Positions 32,764 to 41,229 of a stretch of 64,000 bases of DNA are shown piece by piece (positions within the stretch are counted from its first letter, which is position 1; every line of letters starts with the position of its first letter). The notes below the pieces were generated by a model that saw nothing but the letters and a program-made list of their open reading frames with translations, did not search any database and was not told the origin of the DNA. Source of the stretch: JACQFK01 sp964619955 (GTDB lineage: Bacteria > Planctomycetota > MHYJ01 > JACPRB01). Location: assembly GCA_964619955.1 (NCBI GenBank), contig CAZUJF010000002.1, forward strand, positions 124,001-188,000, read 5' to 3'. Position numbers and translations under genes: made by a program.

Positions 32764-34155
32764 ATGAGAACGACCGCTCTGGCCCTGATTCTGCTCGGCG
32801 CCTCGGCCCCGGCCGCGCTTCCCGAACTCAAGGTCAGCGAGAACCGCCGCTTCCTGGTGCGCGAGGACGGCAGCCCGTTCTTCTGGCTGGGCGACACCGC
32901 CTGGGAGCTCTTCCACCGCCTCAACCGCGAGGAGGCCGCGATCTATCTCAAACAGCGGGCCGAACTCGGGTTCACGGTGATCCAGGCCGTCGCCCTCGCG
33001 GAGTTCGACGGGCTCAAGGCGCCGAACCCCTACGGGCACATCCCGCTGCTGGATCAGGACCCGACGAGGCCGGACGTGAAGGAGGGGGCGGACAACGACT
33101 ACTGGGACCACGTCGACGCCGTCATCGACCAGGCGAATGCGTGCGGGCTGTACGTCGGCCTGCTCCCCACCTGGGGGGACAAGTGGAACAAGAAATGGGG
33201 CCAGGGGCCCGAGATCTTCACCCCCGAGAACGCCGCCGTCTACGGCGACTGGATCGGGCGTCGCTATCGGAGCAAGGGCGTCGTCTGGATCCTGGGCGGG
33301 GACCGCCCCGTCGAGAACGAACGCCACCGCGACATCGTCCGCGCCATGGCGGCGGCGATCCGCAAGGCCGCTCCGGGGAAGCTCCTCACCTTCCATCCGA
33401 TGGGAGGCCAGGGTTCCGCCGAGGCGTGGCACGGGGAGGACTGGCTCGATTTCAACATGCGCCAGAACGGCCACGGGGCCGACGCCGCCTCGTACCTGCG
33501 GATCCGTCCCGACTACGAACGCAAACCGGTCAAACCCGTGCTCGACGGCGAGCCGGTCTACGAGGATCATCCGCTGGCGTTCAAGCCCAAGGAGCAGGGG
33601 CATTCGACGGCCGCGCACGTCCGTCGCGCGCTCTACTGGGACCTCTTCGCCGGGGCCTTCGGCCACACCTACGGCCATCATTCCGTCTGGTCTTTTCACC
33701 AGGAGGGGCGCGCGCCCGTCAATTTCCCGCTGATGAACTGGCGGCAGGCCATCGAGCAGCCCGGGGCGCGGCAGATGCGGCATGCCCGGGCGCTGATCGA
33801 GTCCCGCCCCTTCCTGACCCGCATCCCCGACGACTCCGTGCTCGTCCCCGGGAGCCCCGAATCCGCGGTTCCCGGCACCGGCTGGCTGCGCTTCTCCGCG
33901 ACCCGCGGTTCCGACGGGGCCTACGCCTTCGTCTACGTTCCGGTGGGGCGCGCGTTCAAGGTCCGCCTGGACCGCCTCAGCGGACCGGTGAAGGCGTGGT
34001 GGTTCGATCCGCGGACGGGCGTCGCCGCGGCGATCGGCGAGTTCCCGAACAGCGGCGAACGCGAATTCCTGTCCCCCACGCCCGGCGAGACGCTGGACTG
34101 GATCCTCGTGCTCGACGACGCCGGCCGCGCGTTTCCCCCTCCCGGCGCCCGGTGA
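32764..34155 (+). CDS. Secreted DUF4038-type glycoside hydrolase (apiosidase-like)
   Basis: The 463-residue protein has a signal peptide (ALILLGASAPAALPE) and a TIM-barrel typical of DUF4038, with FFWLGDTAWELFHRLNREE at the start, VVWILGGDRP in the middle and LDGEPVYEDH bearing a candidate catalytic Glu. The C-terminal 90 residues (YVPVGRAFKVRLDRL ... WFDPRTG) match the small beta-domain found after DUF4038. Members cleave apiose or related decorations in plant polysaccharides; the substrate here is not known. Confidence 0.9.
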   Translation: MRTTALALILLGASAPAALPELKVSENRRFLVREDGSPFFWLGDTAWELFHRLNREEAAIYLKQRAELGFTVIQAVALAEFDGLKAPNPYGHIPLLDQDPTRPDVKEGADNDYWDHVDAVIDQANACGLYVGLLPTWGDKWNKKWGQGPEIFTPENAAVYGDWIGRRYRSKGVVWILGGDRPVENERHRDIVRAMAAAIRKAAPGKLLTFHPMGGQGSAEAWHGEDWLDFNMRQNGHGADAASYLRIRPDYERKPVKPVLDGEPVYEDHPLAFKPKEQGHSTAAHVRRALYWDLFAGAFGHTYGHHSVWSFHQEGRAPVNFPLMNWRQAIEQPGARQMRHARALIESRPFLTRIPDDSVLVPGSPESAVPGTGWLRFSATRGSDGAYAFVYVPVGRAFKVRLDRLSGPVKAWWFDPRTGVAAAIGEFPNSGEREFLSPTPGETLDWILVLDDAGRAFPPPGAR

Positions 34156-34177
34156 AGGAGGCCCTGCGTTTGGCCGC

Positions 34178-34807
34178 TCAGCGTTTCCGCGCGCGCGCCG
34201 CGGAGGGCAGCGCATAGACGCAGGCGCGGCCGCCGGAGGCCAGATGGTCCGTGCGCTCGAGTTTGCGGCCCAGCACCGCCTCGAAAAGCTGCTGCTCGAA
34301 GCGGCAGACCTGGGGAAACTCCCTCGCGATCGCGGCGATGGGGCAGTGGTGCTCGGCGAGGCCTCCCGCCATCGAACGGGCCATGTAGCCCTCCTCGGCG
34401 CGGATGCGCGCCAGCTCCTGCCAGCGCTCCTCCAGGCTGCATCCGCGCAGGCGCTTCCGGTAGCCGTCCGCCAGCTCCCTCGTCCGGCGCGCGAGCAGGC
34501 GGTCCACCTTCCGCTCGCCGTCGAGCTGTTGGATCTGCCGCAGCAGCCCCAGCGCGAGCGGCCCGTAGGCCTGGGGGAACAGCGCGTCCGCCTTCTCCGT
34601 CAGCGCGAAAAGATGCGTGGGCCGGCCCACCTTCCGCTTTTCCACGCGGATCGCGACCAGCCCCTCGCGCTGCAGCAGCGCCAGCTGCTGGCGCACCGCC
34701 GTGAGGTTCACGCCCCGCAGGCGGGCGAGCTCCGGGGCGTTCGCCGGGCCGTGGACCTTGAGCAGGTCGAGGATGGCGGGACGGTCCGCCTCGGTGTATG
34801 CCCGCAT
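34178..34807 (-). CDS. SufR-like winged-helix regulator with cysteine cluster
   Basis: The 209-residue protein has a DeoR/ArsR-type N-terminal winged helix (LKVHGPANAPELARLRGVNLTAVRQQLALLQREG) and a C-terminal cysteine set: C123, C155, C168 and C196. The C-x12-C spacing (155-168) matches the SufR pattern for a [4Fe-4S] cluster, but the third SufR cysteine at x13 is missing and C196 follows after 27 residues. It is transcribed away from the superoxide dismutase gene, so it may sense oxidants or iron and control that gene. I chose the ATG at 34807 over the GTG just before it, because a TAGACT box lies exactly 6 nt upstream. Confidence 0.8.
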   Translation of the reverse strand: MRAYTEADRPAILDLLKVHGPANAPELARLRGVNLTAVRQQLALLQREGLVAIRVEKRKVGRPTHLFALTEKADALFPQAYGPLALGLLRQIQQLDGERKVDRLLARRTRELADGYRKRLRGCSLEERWQELARIRAEEGYMARSMAGGLAEHHCPIAAIAREFPQVCRFEQQLFEAVLGRKLERTDHLASGGRACVYALPSAARARKR

Positions 34808-34813
34808 CACCGA

Positions 34814-34819
34814 AGTCTA
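34814..34819 (-). promoter_or_regulatory. Putative -10 box (TAGACT) of the SufR-like gene
   Basis: TAGACT on the minus strand ends 6 nt before the ATG at 34807, the leaderless spacing seen elsewhere in the window. It matches TATAAT at four of six positions. Confidence 0.4.
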
Positions 34820-34852
34820 CCCCGGAACGGGGCCGGACTCAACCGACAACGC

Positions 34853-34881
34853 TTGAATCGGCCTGCTTTGTACAGTATAAA
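34853..34881 (+). promoter_or_regulatory. Sigma70-type promoter of the superoxide dismutase gene
   Basis: TTGAAT (34853-34858), a 17-nt spacer and TATAAA (34876-34881) form a good promoter 27 nt before the ATG at 34909. The -10 region overlaps ACAG-N6-CTG (34873-34885), a possible operator for the divergent SufR-like regulator. Confidence 0.65.
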
Positions 34882-34908
34882 CTGCCTTAACATTAGAAGG
34901 AGATGGTG

Positions 34909-35496
34909 ATGGCGATCGAACTTCCCGCGCTGCCCTACGACATGGCCGCCCTCCAGCCGCATCTCTCGAAGGAGACGCTGGAATACCACTACGGCAAGCA
35001 CCACAAGACCTACGTGGACAAGCTCAACGCCGCGATCCCGGGGACGAAGTACGAGAAGATGTCCCTCGACGAGATCGTGCTCGCCTCGACGGCCGAGCCC
35101 AAGGTCTTCAACAACGCGGCCCAGATCTGGAACCACACGTTCTACTGGAACGGCTTCAAGCCCGCCGGCGGCGGCGAGCCCAAGGGCGCGATGGCCGACG
35201 CGATCAACGCGGCCTTCGGCAGCTACGCCGACTTCAACAAGAAGTTCAGCGAGGCGGCGACGCTCCTCTTCGGCTCCGGCTGGGCCTGGCTCGTGAAGAA
35301 GGCCGACGGAAAGCTCGACATCGTCACGACCAAGGACGCGGGCTGCCCCCTCACCGACAAGCACAAGCCCCTTCTCACCTGCGACGTGTGGGAGCACGCC
35401 TACTACGTCGACTACCGCAACGCGCGCCCCAAGTACATCGAGTCCTTCTGGAAGCTCGTGAACTGGGACTTCGTGGAGAAGAACCTCAAGGGTTAG
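34909..35496 (+). CDS. sodB: Iron superoxide dismutase
   Basis: The 195-residue enzyme converts superoxide to oxygen and hydrogen peroxide. Metal ligands are visible as H27, H76, D159 and H163 (HYGKHH, QIWNHTFYW, CDVWEHAYY). Gln72 in AAQIWNH and the overall sequence favour the iron form. It has no signal peptide and is therefore cytosolic. I chose the ATG at 34909 because the Shine-Dalgarno AAGGAG ends 6 nt before it; an upstream ATG abuts that sequence and is unlikely to be used. Confidence 0.95.
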   Translation: MAIELPALPYDMAALQPHLSKETLEYHYGKHHKTYVDKLNAAIPGTKYEKMSLDEIVLASTAEPKVFNNAAQIWNHTFYWNGFKPAGGGEPKGAMADAINAAFGSYADFNKKFSEAATLLFGSGWAWLVKKADGKLDIVTTKDAGCPLTDKHKPLLTCDVWEHAYYVDYRNARPKYIESFWKLVNWDFVEKNLKG

Positions 35497-35515
35497 GCCT
35501 TCCGCAAGCCACACC

Positions 35516-35553
35516 ACGCCGGCGGGGCGCACCGCGCGCCCCGCCGGCGTTTT
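35516..35553. terminator. Strong hairpin terminator between sodB and the secretion cluster
   Basis: A perfect 15-bp stem (35516-35530 with 35536-35550) and a 5-nt loop are followed by a short T-run (35550-35553). It ends the sodB transcript, and its symmetry may also stop transcription of the convergent minus operon. Confidence 0.85.
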
Positions 35554-36803
35554 CATTTCATGAGCCGCAGCCCCGGGAGGGACGGCGCGCCCGCCGCCGG
35601 GGGCAGCCCGCCGGAGAAGGGCAGCGCCGCCGCCGCCGAAGCCGCCTGCACCGCGGCGAACGCGAAGGCGGGGACGAGCAGATACATCGCGGCCACGCCC
35701 AGGAAGAGGTCCGTCGTCCCGCGCTCCGGGGGCGTCAGCGCCTCCAGCGCGCCGCGCCTCGCGTTGAAGACCGACAGCGCCGCCCAGCCGACCGGCCAGA
35801 GCTTCACCGAGACCAGGAGCTTGCCCCAGTTGACCAGCGCGCTCCAGCGTCCGGGCAGCAGCGCCCAGAGGCCCGCCACCGGAAAGAACCCGATCGTCAG
35901 CAGCAGCGCGAGGCCGTAGAGATGCGGGCCGTAGGCCAGCGCGAGGAAGTAGGCCTGCTTCGCGGCGAAGCGGTTGGCATAGCCCTGCCGGAGTTCGGCC
36001 AGCACCGAGACGCCGGCGTCGAGGCCCGAACCGATCCAGTCCCAGACATGCGGCCCCCCGCCCCCGACGGACTGGGATCTGTCGAAGTAGCGGTAGGTCC
36101 CGAGCGAGGCGAGCACGAGCGCGGATTCGCTCGTCGGGCTGCCGGGCTCGTCGATCGCCCGCGTGACGACGAGGTCCGCGTAGCGCTCGAAGAAGGCCGC
36201 GTCCCCGCCCTCGCGGCTCCGGGCGAGTTCGAACACGCTCTGGTGCCTCGGGTCCCCCTGCAGATGCGCCTCGACGCGCCCCCAGAGGCGGCCGCGCCAT
36301 TCCTCGCAGCGATCGCTGTAGCGCAGCGCGCCGGGACGCAGCAGATTCTCGGTCTGCGGAGGCTCCTGCGCCAGCGCCGGGGTGGCGCAGGACTCCAGGA
36401 AGAGCTCCAGGTCGGCGGCGAGCGCGACATCGAAGATCCTCCCGTGCGCCGCCATCGCGGCGAGACGCTCCCAGCCGTAGGGATCCTCCAGGAAGCGCTC
36501 GTTGAGCGCCCTGGCCGCCCGCTTCTGCAGGAGGTCCGCGGCGCGCGAGGTCCAGACCGCCAGGCGCGGGGCGCGGATCGTGTCGACGGCCGTCGTGGAA
36601 AGCAGCCCCCACATCAGCACGAGGGACAGGAGATGTAGCGCCAGTTCCTTCGGGGTCCCGCCGCGGTCCGCCATCCGGTGCACCAGCCACGCCGTGCCCC
36701 CGAGGGCGACGATGAGCGGCAGCCCGACGCCGCCGAAGATCGCGTGGAGCATCCCGGCGAGCGAGAACCCCGCGAACTCGTGGATCGTGTCGACGGCGTT
36801 CAT
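35553..36803 (-). CDS. TraG/VirB6-like polytopic membrane protein of a type IV secretion system
   Basis: The 416-residue protein has N-terminal membrane segments (about 10-80), a soluble middle with a Cys-containing stretch, and C-terminal helices (about 285-400). The pattern suits the N-terminal membrane domain of TraG in F-type systems, but the sequence match by eye is weak, so VirB6-like is an equal alternative. It is the last gene of the minus operon; its ATG overlaps the stop of the VirB4 gene by 4 nt. The frame continues far upstream only as a shadow of that gene. Confidence 0.6.
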   Translation of the reverse strand: MNAVDTIHEFAGFSLAGMLHAIFGGVGLPLIVALGGTAWLVHRMADRGGTPKELALHLLSLVLMWGLLSTTAVDTIRAPRLAVWTSRAADLLQKRAARALNERFLEDPYGWERLAAMAAHGRIFDVALAADLELFLESCATPALAQEPPQTENLLRPGALRYSDRCEEWRGRLWGRVEAHLQGDPRHQSVFELARSREGGDAAFFERYADLVVTRAIDEPGSPTSESALVLASLGTYRYFDRSQSVGGGGPHVWDWIGSGLDAGVSVLAELRQGYANRFAAKQAYFLALAYGPHLYGLALLLTIGFFPVAGLWALLPGRWSALVNWGKLLVSVKLWPVGWAALSVFNARRGALEALTPPERGTTDLFLGVAAMYLLVPAFAFAAVQAASAAAALPFSGGLPPAAGAPSLPGLRLMK

Positions 36804-39139
36804 GAGCGCGCGGCCTCTCTCAGGGCTTCGCGGAGACTGCCTTTCTCGCGGATGAGCTGCTCGAGCCGGAGGTTGTCCTTCGGATCGGTCGTCGCGATCC
36901 AATAGCCAAGAGCATCCGGAATAAGGCGGGCCACGCCGCGCGTCTCCGTGGACTGCAGCAGGATTTCGCTGAAACGGCCCTTGACCGTCCGGATCGCGGC
37001 GAGCTCCGCCTTCTCCTCGGGACTGAGGTCGAGCAGGCGCTCCATCGCGAGCACCGTTTCGCTGGTCTGCTGCAGGAACAGGCGGTTGGGGGCGTTCGCG
37101 CGGATCGCCTCGCCGGTGCGGCCCTCGAAGTCCCCCACTTGCTGGGTCACCATGAGCGCTGCCGCGTTGAGCTTGCGGTACGTTCGGAGGACGTCCTCCA
37201 GGAAGGACGCGGTCGTCGCGCTCCGGAGCAGGGTCCAGGCCTCGTCGACGATCAAATACTTCTGCAGATCCACGCGGGCCCGGGAATAGTCCGTGATGCG
37301 GTGCAGCAGCGCCATGAGCAGCACGCTCGCCACGTCCTTGCGCTTGGCCACCTCGCCGAGTTCGTAGACGGTGAGCAGGCCGGGGGCCTCCTCCTCGCTG
37401 GGGCGGTCGAAGAAGCCCGCGTACGGCCCGTCGTGGGCGAACATCTCCAGGCAGACGGAGAGGTCCCGCGCCTCCCGCTCCTCGTCCGCGCGCAGCGCGG
37501 CCAGGATGTCGCGGATGAAGACCTCGCGGTCCCCCGCCCCCGCGAACGCCTTCACCACCGCGCGCGCCACGAGACAGCGCTCCTTCACCGTCGGTTCGCG
37601 CTGCCCCTGCGAGGCCATCTCGCAGACGATGTCCGTCAGGAAGAGCTTCTTGTCCTCGTCGAGCCCGCGGCCGCAGGGATTGATGCTGCGTGGATGCAGG
37701 GGATCGAAGGCGATGTAGGAGCCGCCGAGCGTCTCGCAGAGTTTGCGGTAGCTGTTGCCGCGATCTAGCACGAAGACGCGCGCGCCGCGGCGGGCCGCCG
37801 AGAGGATGATCGTGTTCGCAAGCACCGATTTGCCGGCGCCGGACACGCCCGCGATGATCCCGTGGGGGGCGACGGGGGAGTCGAAGAAGGAGAACGTGAC
37901 CGGCTCGCCGCGTCGGTTGAGCAGCAGCAGGTCCGGGGTCTTCGTCCCCTTCATCGCCCCGTAAAAGGGCAGCAGATGGGCGAGGTTGAGACCCAGCATC
38001 CGCCGCCCGCGCCTCAAGACCCGGTCGTTGAGCGGGTCGTACGCCATCGGCAGGGTCTGCAGGAACAGCGAAGGGGCCAGCGCGCGCTCCTCCACCATCT
38101 CGAGGCCCACGCGGGAGCAGGCGTTGACGACGCCGTCGACGGGCCCGGGGACGAGGGCGTGCAGGCGCGCCGAGTAGACGCGCGCGCCGTCGACGAAGAT
38201 GTCCGAGGCCACCTGGTCCACCTCGCGCTTCATGGTGCTCACGTCGACCTTGTCGTCCCCGCCGGAAAGCTGGCAGAACGCGAGGCGCTTCTTGGCGGCG
38301 AGGAATTTGCGGACCTGCGCCGCGGGGCAGACCTCCAGGTTGAACACGAACACGCCTTCGAGCAGGCAGTCGAGCGGCAGCATGCCCGCCCAGGTCTCGC
38401 GGGGGACCTCGCGGGCCGAGAGGACCCTGAAGCGCCGCGTTCCGAGCCTGACGCCGTCGTCGCCGGCTTCGAGTTCGCTGAAGGCGAGCCGCTCGGAGAG
38501 GGGGCTGTCGCCGTCGTCCGCCGGGGGAGGCGCGGGGCGTCCGGGATTGAGCAGGCCGTGGATCCAACCCAGGGTCTCCTTGAGACCGAGGCGCCGCCGT
38601 CCGATGCCGGTCTGGTCGAGCAGGCTTTCCAGGGCCCGGGCCCGCTCGAGCAGCGAGGCCTTCTCGGCGGCGTACGCGAAGCGGAACTTGTCCTCGATCG
38701 TGCGGGCCCCGTGGAGGGCGAAGCGGAGCCCCTCGCCGATCGTGGGCGCGTGCCAGGCGGGAAAGGTCCGCAGCGTGAGGTGCAGCCGCAGGCTGCGGGC
38801 GGCGACGACGCCGCCTTCGTGCGGGATCTCCGCGGTCCGCGTGGCGCTCACGCGCGACTCCGCGAGATCGCGCAGCAGTCCGGGCTCGGTAGTGGCCTGA
38901 AGCCAGGGGTCCAGGTCGACGGTCCGGGAGCTCGACAGCAGAAACTGCGCCGCCGCGCCTTCCGGAAACGTCGCGAGCAGCGCTTCGACCCGCTTCGCCA
39001 GGCGCCCCAGGGCCTCGTCCGCCTGGCATTCGCATTCCGGCGGCGTGAGGCTCCACGCGAGGGCGAGCGACCCGTCCCGATGGACGAACACATCCCCTTC
39101 GGGGTCGTGGGAGTGATAGGGGAGGAAATCGGAGATCAC
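36800..39139 (-). CDS. traC: TraC/VirB4-type conjugation ATPase
   Basis: The 779-residue ATPase powers assembly of the secretion channel and pilus. It has the TraC-type N-terminal domain, Walker A GVSGAGKS at about residue 430, Walker B YLIVDEAW at about 630, and ALMVTQQVGDF, FLQQTSETV and SEILLQSTETRGVARL in the C-terminal part, as in TraC. The GTG at 39139 has a Shine-Dalgarno GAGGAGGG 5-6 nt upstream and starts at VISDFLPYHSHD; the frame upstream of it has no family similarity. It follows the TraV-like gene by 10 nt. Confidence 0.93.
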   Translation of the reverse strand: MISDFLPYHSHDPEGDVFVHRDGSLALAWSLTPPECECQADEALGRLAKRVEALLATFPEGAAAQFLLSSSRTVDLDPWLQATTEPGLLRDLAESRVSATRTAEIPHEGGVVAARSLRLHLTLRTFPAWHAPTIGEGLRFALHGARTIEDKFRFAYAAEKASLLERARALESLLDQTGIGRRRLGLKETLGWIHGLLNPGRPAPPPADDGDSPLSERLAFSELEAGDDGVRLGTRRFRVLSAREVPRETWAGMLPLDCLLEGVFVFNLEVCPAAQVRKFLAAKKRLAFCQLSGGDDKVDVSTMKREVDQVASDIFVDGARVYSARLHALVPGPVDGVVNACSRVGLEMVEERALAPSLFLQTLPMAYDPLNDRVLRRGRRMLGLNLAHLLPFYGAMKGTKTPDLLLLNRRGEPVTFSFFDSPVAPHGIIAGVSGAGKSVLANTIILSAARRGARVFVLDRGNSYRKLCETLGGSYIAFDPLHPRSINPCGRGLDEDKKLFLTDIVCEMASQGQREPTVKERCLVARAVVKAFAGAGDREVFIRDILAALRADEEREARDLSVCLEMFAHDGPYAGFFDRPSEEEAPGLLTVYELGEVAKRKDVASVLLMALLHRITDYSRARVDLQKYLIVDEAWTLLRSATTASFLEDVLRTYRKLNAAALMVTQQVGDFEGRTGEAIRANAPNRLFLQQTSETVLAMERLLDLSPEEKAELAAIRTVKGRFSEILLQSTETRGVARLIPDALGYWIATTDPKDNLRLEQLIREKGSLREALREAARS

Positions 39140-39149
39140 GCGGCCCTCC

Positions 39150-39536
39150 TCAACGATGAGGCACGGACGTCCGGGACCAGTCGAAGCCGTCCAGCGGATG
39201 AAGGGAGGACGCGGGAGCGCGGCCGTCCGCCGGGGGTTCCGGAGCCTTGAGCCGCTCCGTGTACCATTCGGCCTCGCGGAGCTTGAAGAAGACCCAGTGC
39301 TCGCCGACGAGCAGATCCTCCCGCGTGTGGGAGGAGACGTACGCGGCGAAGACCTCGGGCGGCGCGAGCACCGGCAGTTTCTTCTGCGGACGCAGCGGCG
39401 GTTCGGCATCCAGCACGCGCAGCTCGACCGGCCCTCCGTGCGCCTCCGCGACCGGCCGGCCCGGAGGAAGGCTCACGGTGCACAAGCCGCAGCCCGCGAT
39501 CAGAGGCAGCAGCGGCGGAAGCAGTCGTCGCATCAT
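39150..39536 (-). CDS. traV: Small lipoprotein in the TraV position
   Basis: The 128-residue protein has a lipoprotein signal (PLIAGC, Cys16), a second Cys close by, then a Pro-rich soluble part. In F-type systems the lipoprotein TraV lies between TraB and TraC and helps to form the outer-membrane core; this protein has the same position, size class and lipidation. Direct similarity is not obvious. The start overlaps the TraB stop (ATGATG). I mark the name as tentative. Confidence 0.6.
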   Translation of the reverse strand: MMRRLLPPLLPLIAGCGLCTVSLPPGRPVAEAHGGPVELRVLDAEPPLRPQKKLPVLAPPEVFAAYVSSHTREDLLVGEHWVFFKLREAEWYTERLKAPEPPADGRAPASSLHPLDGFDWSRTSVPHR

Positions 39537-40579
39537 CGGTCGAGTCCCTCGAAGGGCGGGGTGACGGGGGCCTGGGCGGGATAACCCTCGAGCGTCGCGC
39601 CCGCGATGAACGCGACCGTGACGCTCCGGCTGTTGGGGACGTAGACGGCGGGCACGATCTCCTGGGCGCGCTCCGACACCACCTCGCCGAGCTTGCCGAA
39701 TGCCGACGACAGCGCACGATAGCCCGCGAAGGCATAAGGATCCCCGGTGACCGCGGTCTGGGAGCCGCCAAGCGGCGTGGCCTGCACGGTCGTCTCCCGC
39801 GCAGCCGAGGCCTCGGCGCCGCCGGACAGCGCCCCCGCCAGCGTGGACAAGGCGAGCACTTCCTCCGCGCGCCACACGTACACGCCGCGCAGGCCCTGGA
39901 TGCCGTCCTCGTCCACCACCCAGCCGTTCACCCGCGACTCCACGGCCTTGCCGCCCGGCGCGACCGTGCTTAGGGTTTCCAGCTGGATCGTGGCGCGACG
40001 GGAGTTGACCTCGCCCTGCGCCTTGCCCACGAGGAAGGCCCCGGAGAGCGGGATGCGGGTGCGCTGGGGTCCGACGAGGGCGGCATCGAGCCGCAGCAGC
40101 ACCGGCAAGGCTTCGCCGCTCACCGGGGCGTAGACCCCCGTGAGCAGCGTGGCCTCGCCGAAACTGCCGGCCGGCAGCTGCAGCGTCTTCCCGCTCTTCT
40201 TTTCGAATTCGAAGGTCCGGAAGCGGGGCGCCGCGGGCGGCGTCGGAGTCTCGGCCCTGGCTGCGGCGGGCTGCAATTCGCGGGCGAGACGCTCCAGAGC
40301 ATTGGAGTGCTGCCGTCCGTTGTCGTCGATGCGTTTGTGCGTCTCCTCGATCCGGCTGCGGAGCTGCTGCAGCTCGCGCTCCGCCCCCTCCACCCGCTCG
40401 CCGTAGACGCCGAGCATGTTGCGCACCTCCTGCGCGGTCGGGATCCCCAGATCGAAGGGGGAGGCCGCCCTGGCGGGCGCCGGAGGATCCGAGGCGCCGG
40501 CGCGCGACGCCAGGAGTATGGCCAACAGCAGGAGTCCCAGGCCCCCGGAGGCGATCCACAGCTGTCGGCGCTGCATCAT
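39533..40579 (-). CDS. traB: TraB/VirB10-like core-complex protein
   Basis: The 348-residue protein has one N-terminal membrane helix (about 8-25), a coiled coil at about 60-95 (ERVEGAERELQQLRSRIEETHKR) and the TraB beta-barrel domain beginning LQLPAGSFGEATLLTGVYAP, with the IPLSGAFLVGKAQGEVNSRRATIQL segment. TraB spans the periplasm and joins inner and outer membrane parts of the secretion channel. It lies between the TraK-like and TraV-like genes as in the F plasmid. Confidence 0.9.
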   Translation of the reverse strand: MMQRRQLWIASGGLGLLLLAILLASRAGASDPPAPARAASPFDLGIPTAQEVRNMLGVYGERVEGAERELQQLRSRIEETHKRIDDNGRQHSNALERLARELQPAAARAETPTPPAAPRFRTFEFEKKSGKTLQLPAGSFGEATLLTGVYAPVSGEALPVLLRLDAALVGPQRTRIPLSGAFLVGKAQGEVNSRRATIQLETLSTVAPGGKAVESRVNGWVVDEDGIQGLRGVYVWRAEEVLALSTLAGALSGGAEASAARETTVQATPLGGSQTAVTGDPYAFAGYRALSSAFGKLGEVVSERAQEIVPAVYVPNSRSVTVAFIAGATLEGYPAQAPVTPPFEGLDR

Positions 40580-41229
40580 GGCGTCTTCCCGAAAACGAGG
40601 TAGAGCAGCGTGCTCCCGCCGGGCTTGAGCAGGTTTTCCCGGCAGCCGGAGAGGACGAGATCCCTTCCGACGAAGCGCGCGGGGTCGAGATGCTGGGGGA
40701 TGCCGGAACGGTTCTCGACGCGGATCACGAAGCCCCGGAAGCGGTCGAGTTCGTAGACCAGCAGCGCCGTGGCCGCGAGATCCGCGGAGCTCCAGAGGAC
40801 CGCGTCGCTCCGGAGGACGCGGCCTTCGTCCGGACGCCGTCCGAGCCGCATCGTCCGGATGAGTTCCACCGCCTCCGGTCCGCGAAGCTGCTTCCGGGGC
40901 GCCGCCAGGATGCGGACATGGCCGTCGTACGCGCCCTCGGCGGGACGGATCGACAGACGGTAGAGGACCCCGGAACCGCCCAGCACGTGCAGATCGCCTT
41001 CGGCCTTGCGCAGGAGCTTGAGGAAGAGGTTCTCCCGGCGGCGCTCCACCGAAAGATCGGCTTCCGCCCAGCCCGCGACCAGCGCCTCGAGGGATTCCTC
41101 GGGAAAAGTGACCACCGCGGCCGGATGGCGCGCGTCGGCGTCGACCGGGACGCGGATCTCCACCGGACGGTCGGAGGCGGCCACGTCGCGGGCCTGCTGG
41201 AGGGCGAGGAGCAGCAGCATCGTGTTCAT
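40576..41229 (-). CDS. traK: TraK-like outer-membrane core protein
   Basis: The 217-residue protein has a signal peptide (LLLLALQQ) and a beta-rich body. Segments such as VAGWAEADLSVERRRENLFLKLL and LVYELDRFRGFVIRVENRSGIPQHLDPARF resemble TraK, the secretin-like partner of TraB and TraV. The order TraK-TraB-TraV-TraC agrees with F. Its ATG overlaps the stop of the VKOR fusion gene by 4 nt. Confidence 0.75.
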   Translation of the reverse strand: MNTMLLLLALQQARDVAASDRPVEIRVPVDADARHPAAVVTFPEESLEALVAGWAEADLSVERRRENLFLKLLRKAEGDLHVLGGSGVLYRLSIRPAEGAYDGHVRILAAPRKQLRGPEAVELIRTMRLGRRPDEGRVLRSDAVLWSSADLAATALLVYELDRFRGFVIRVENRSGIPQHLDPARFVGRDLVLSGCRENLLKPGGSTLLYLVFGKTP

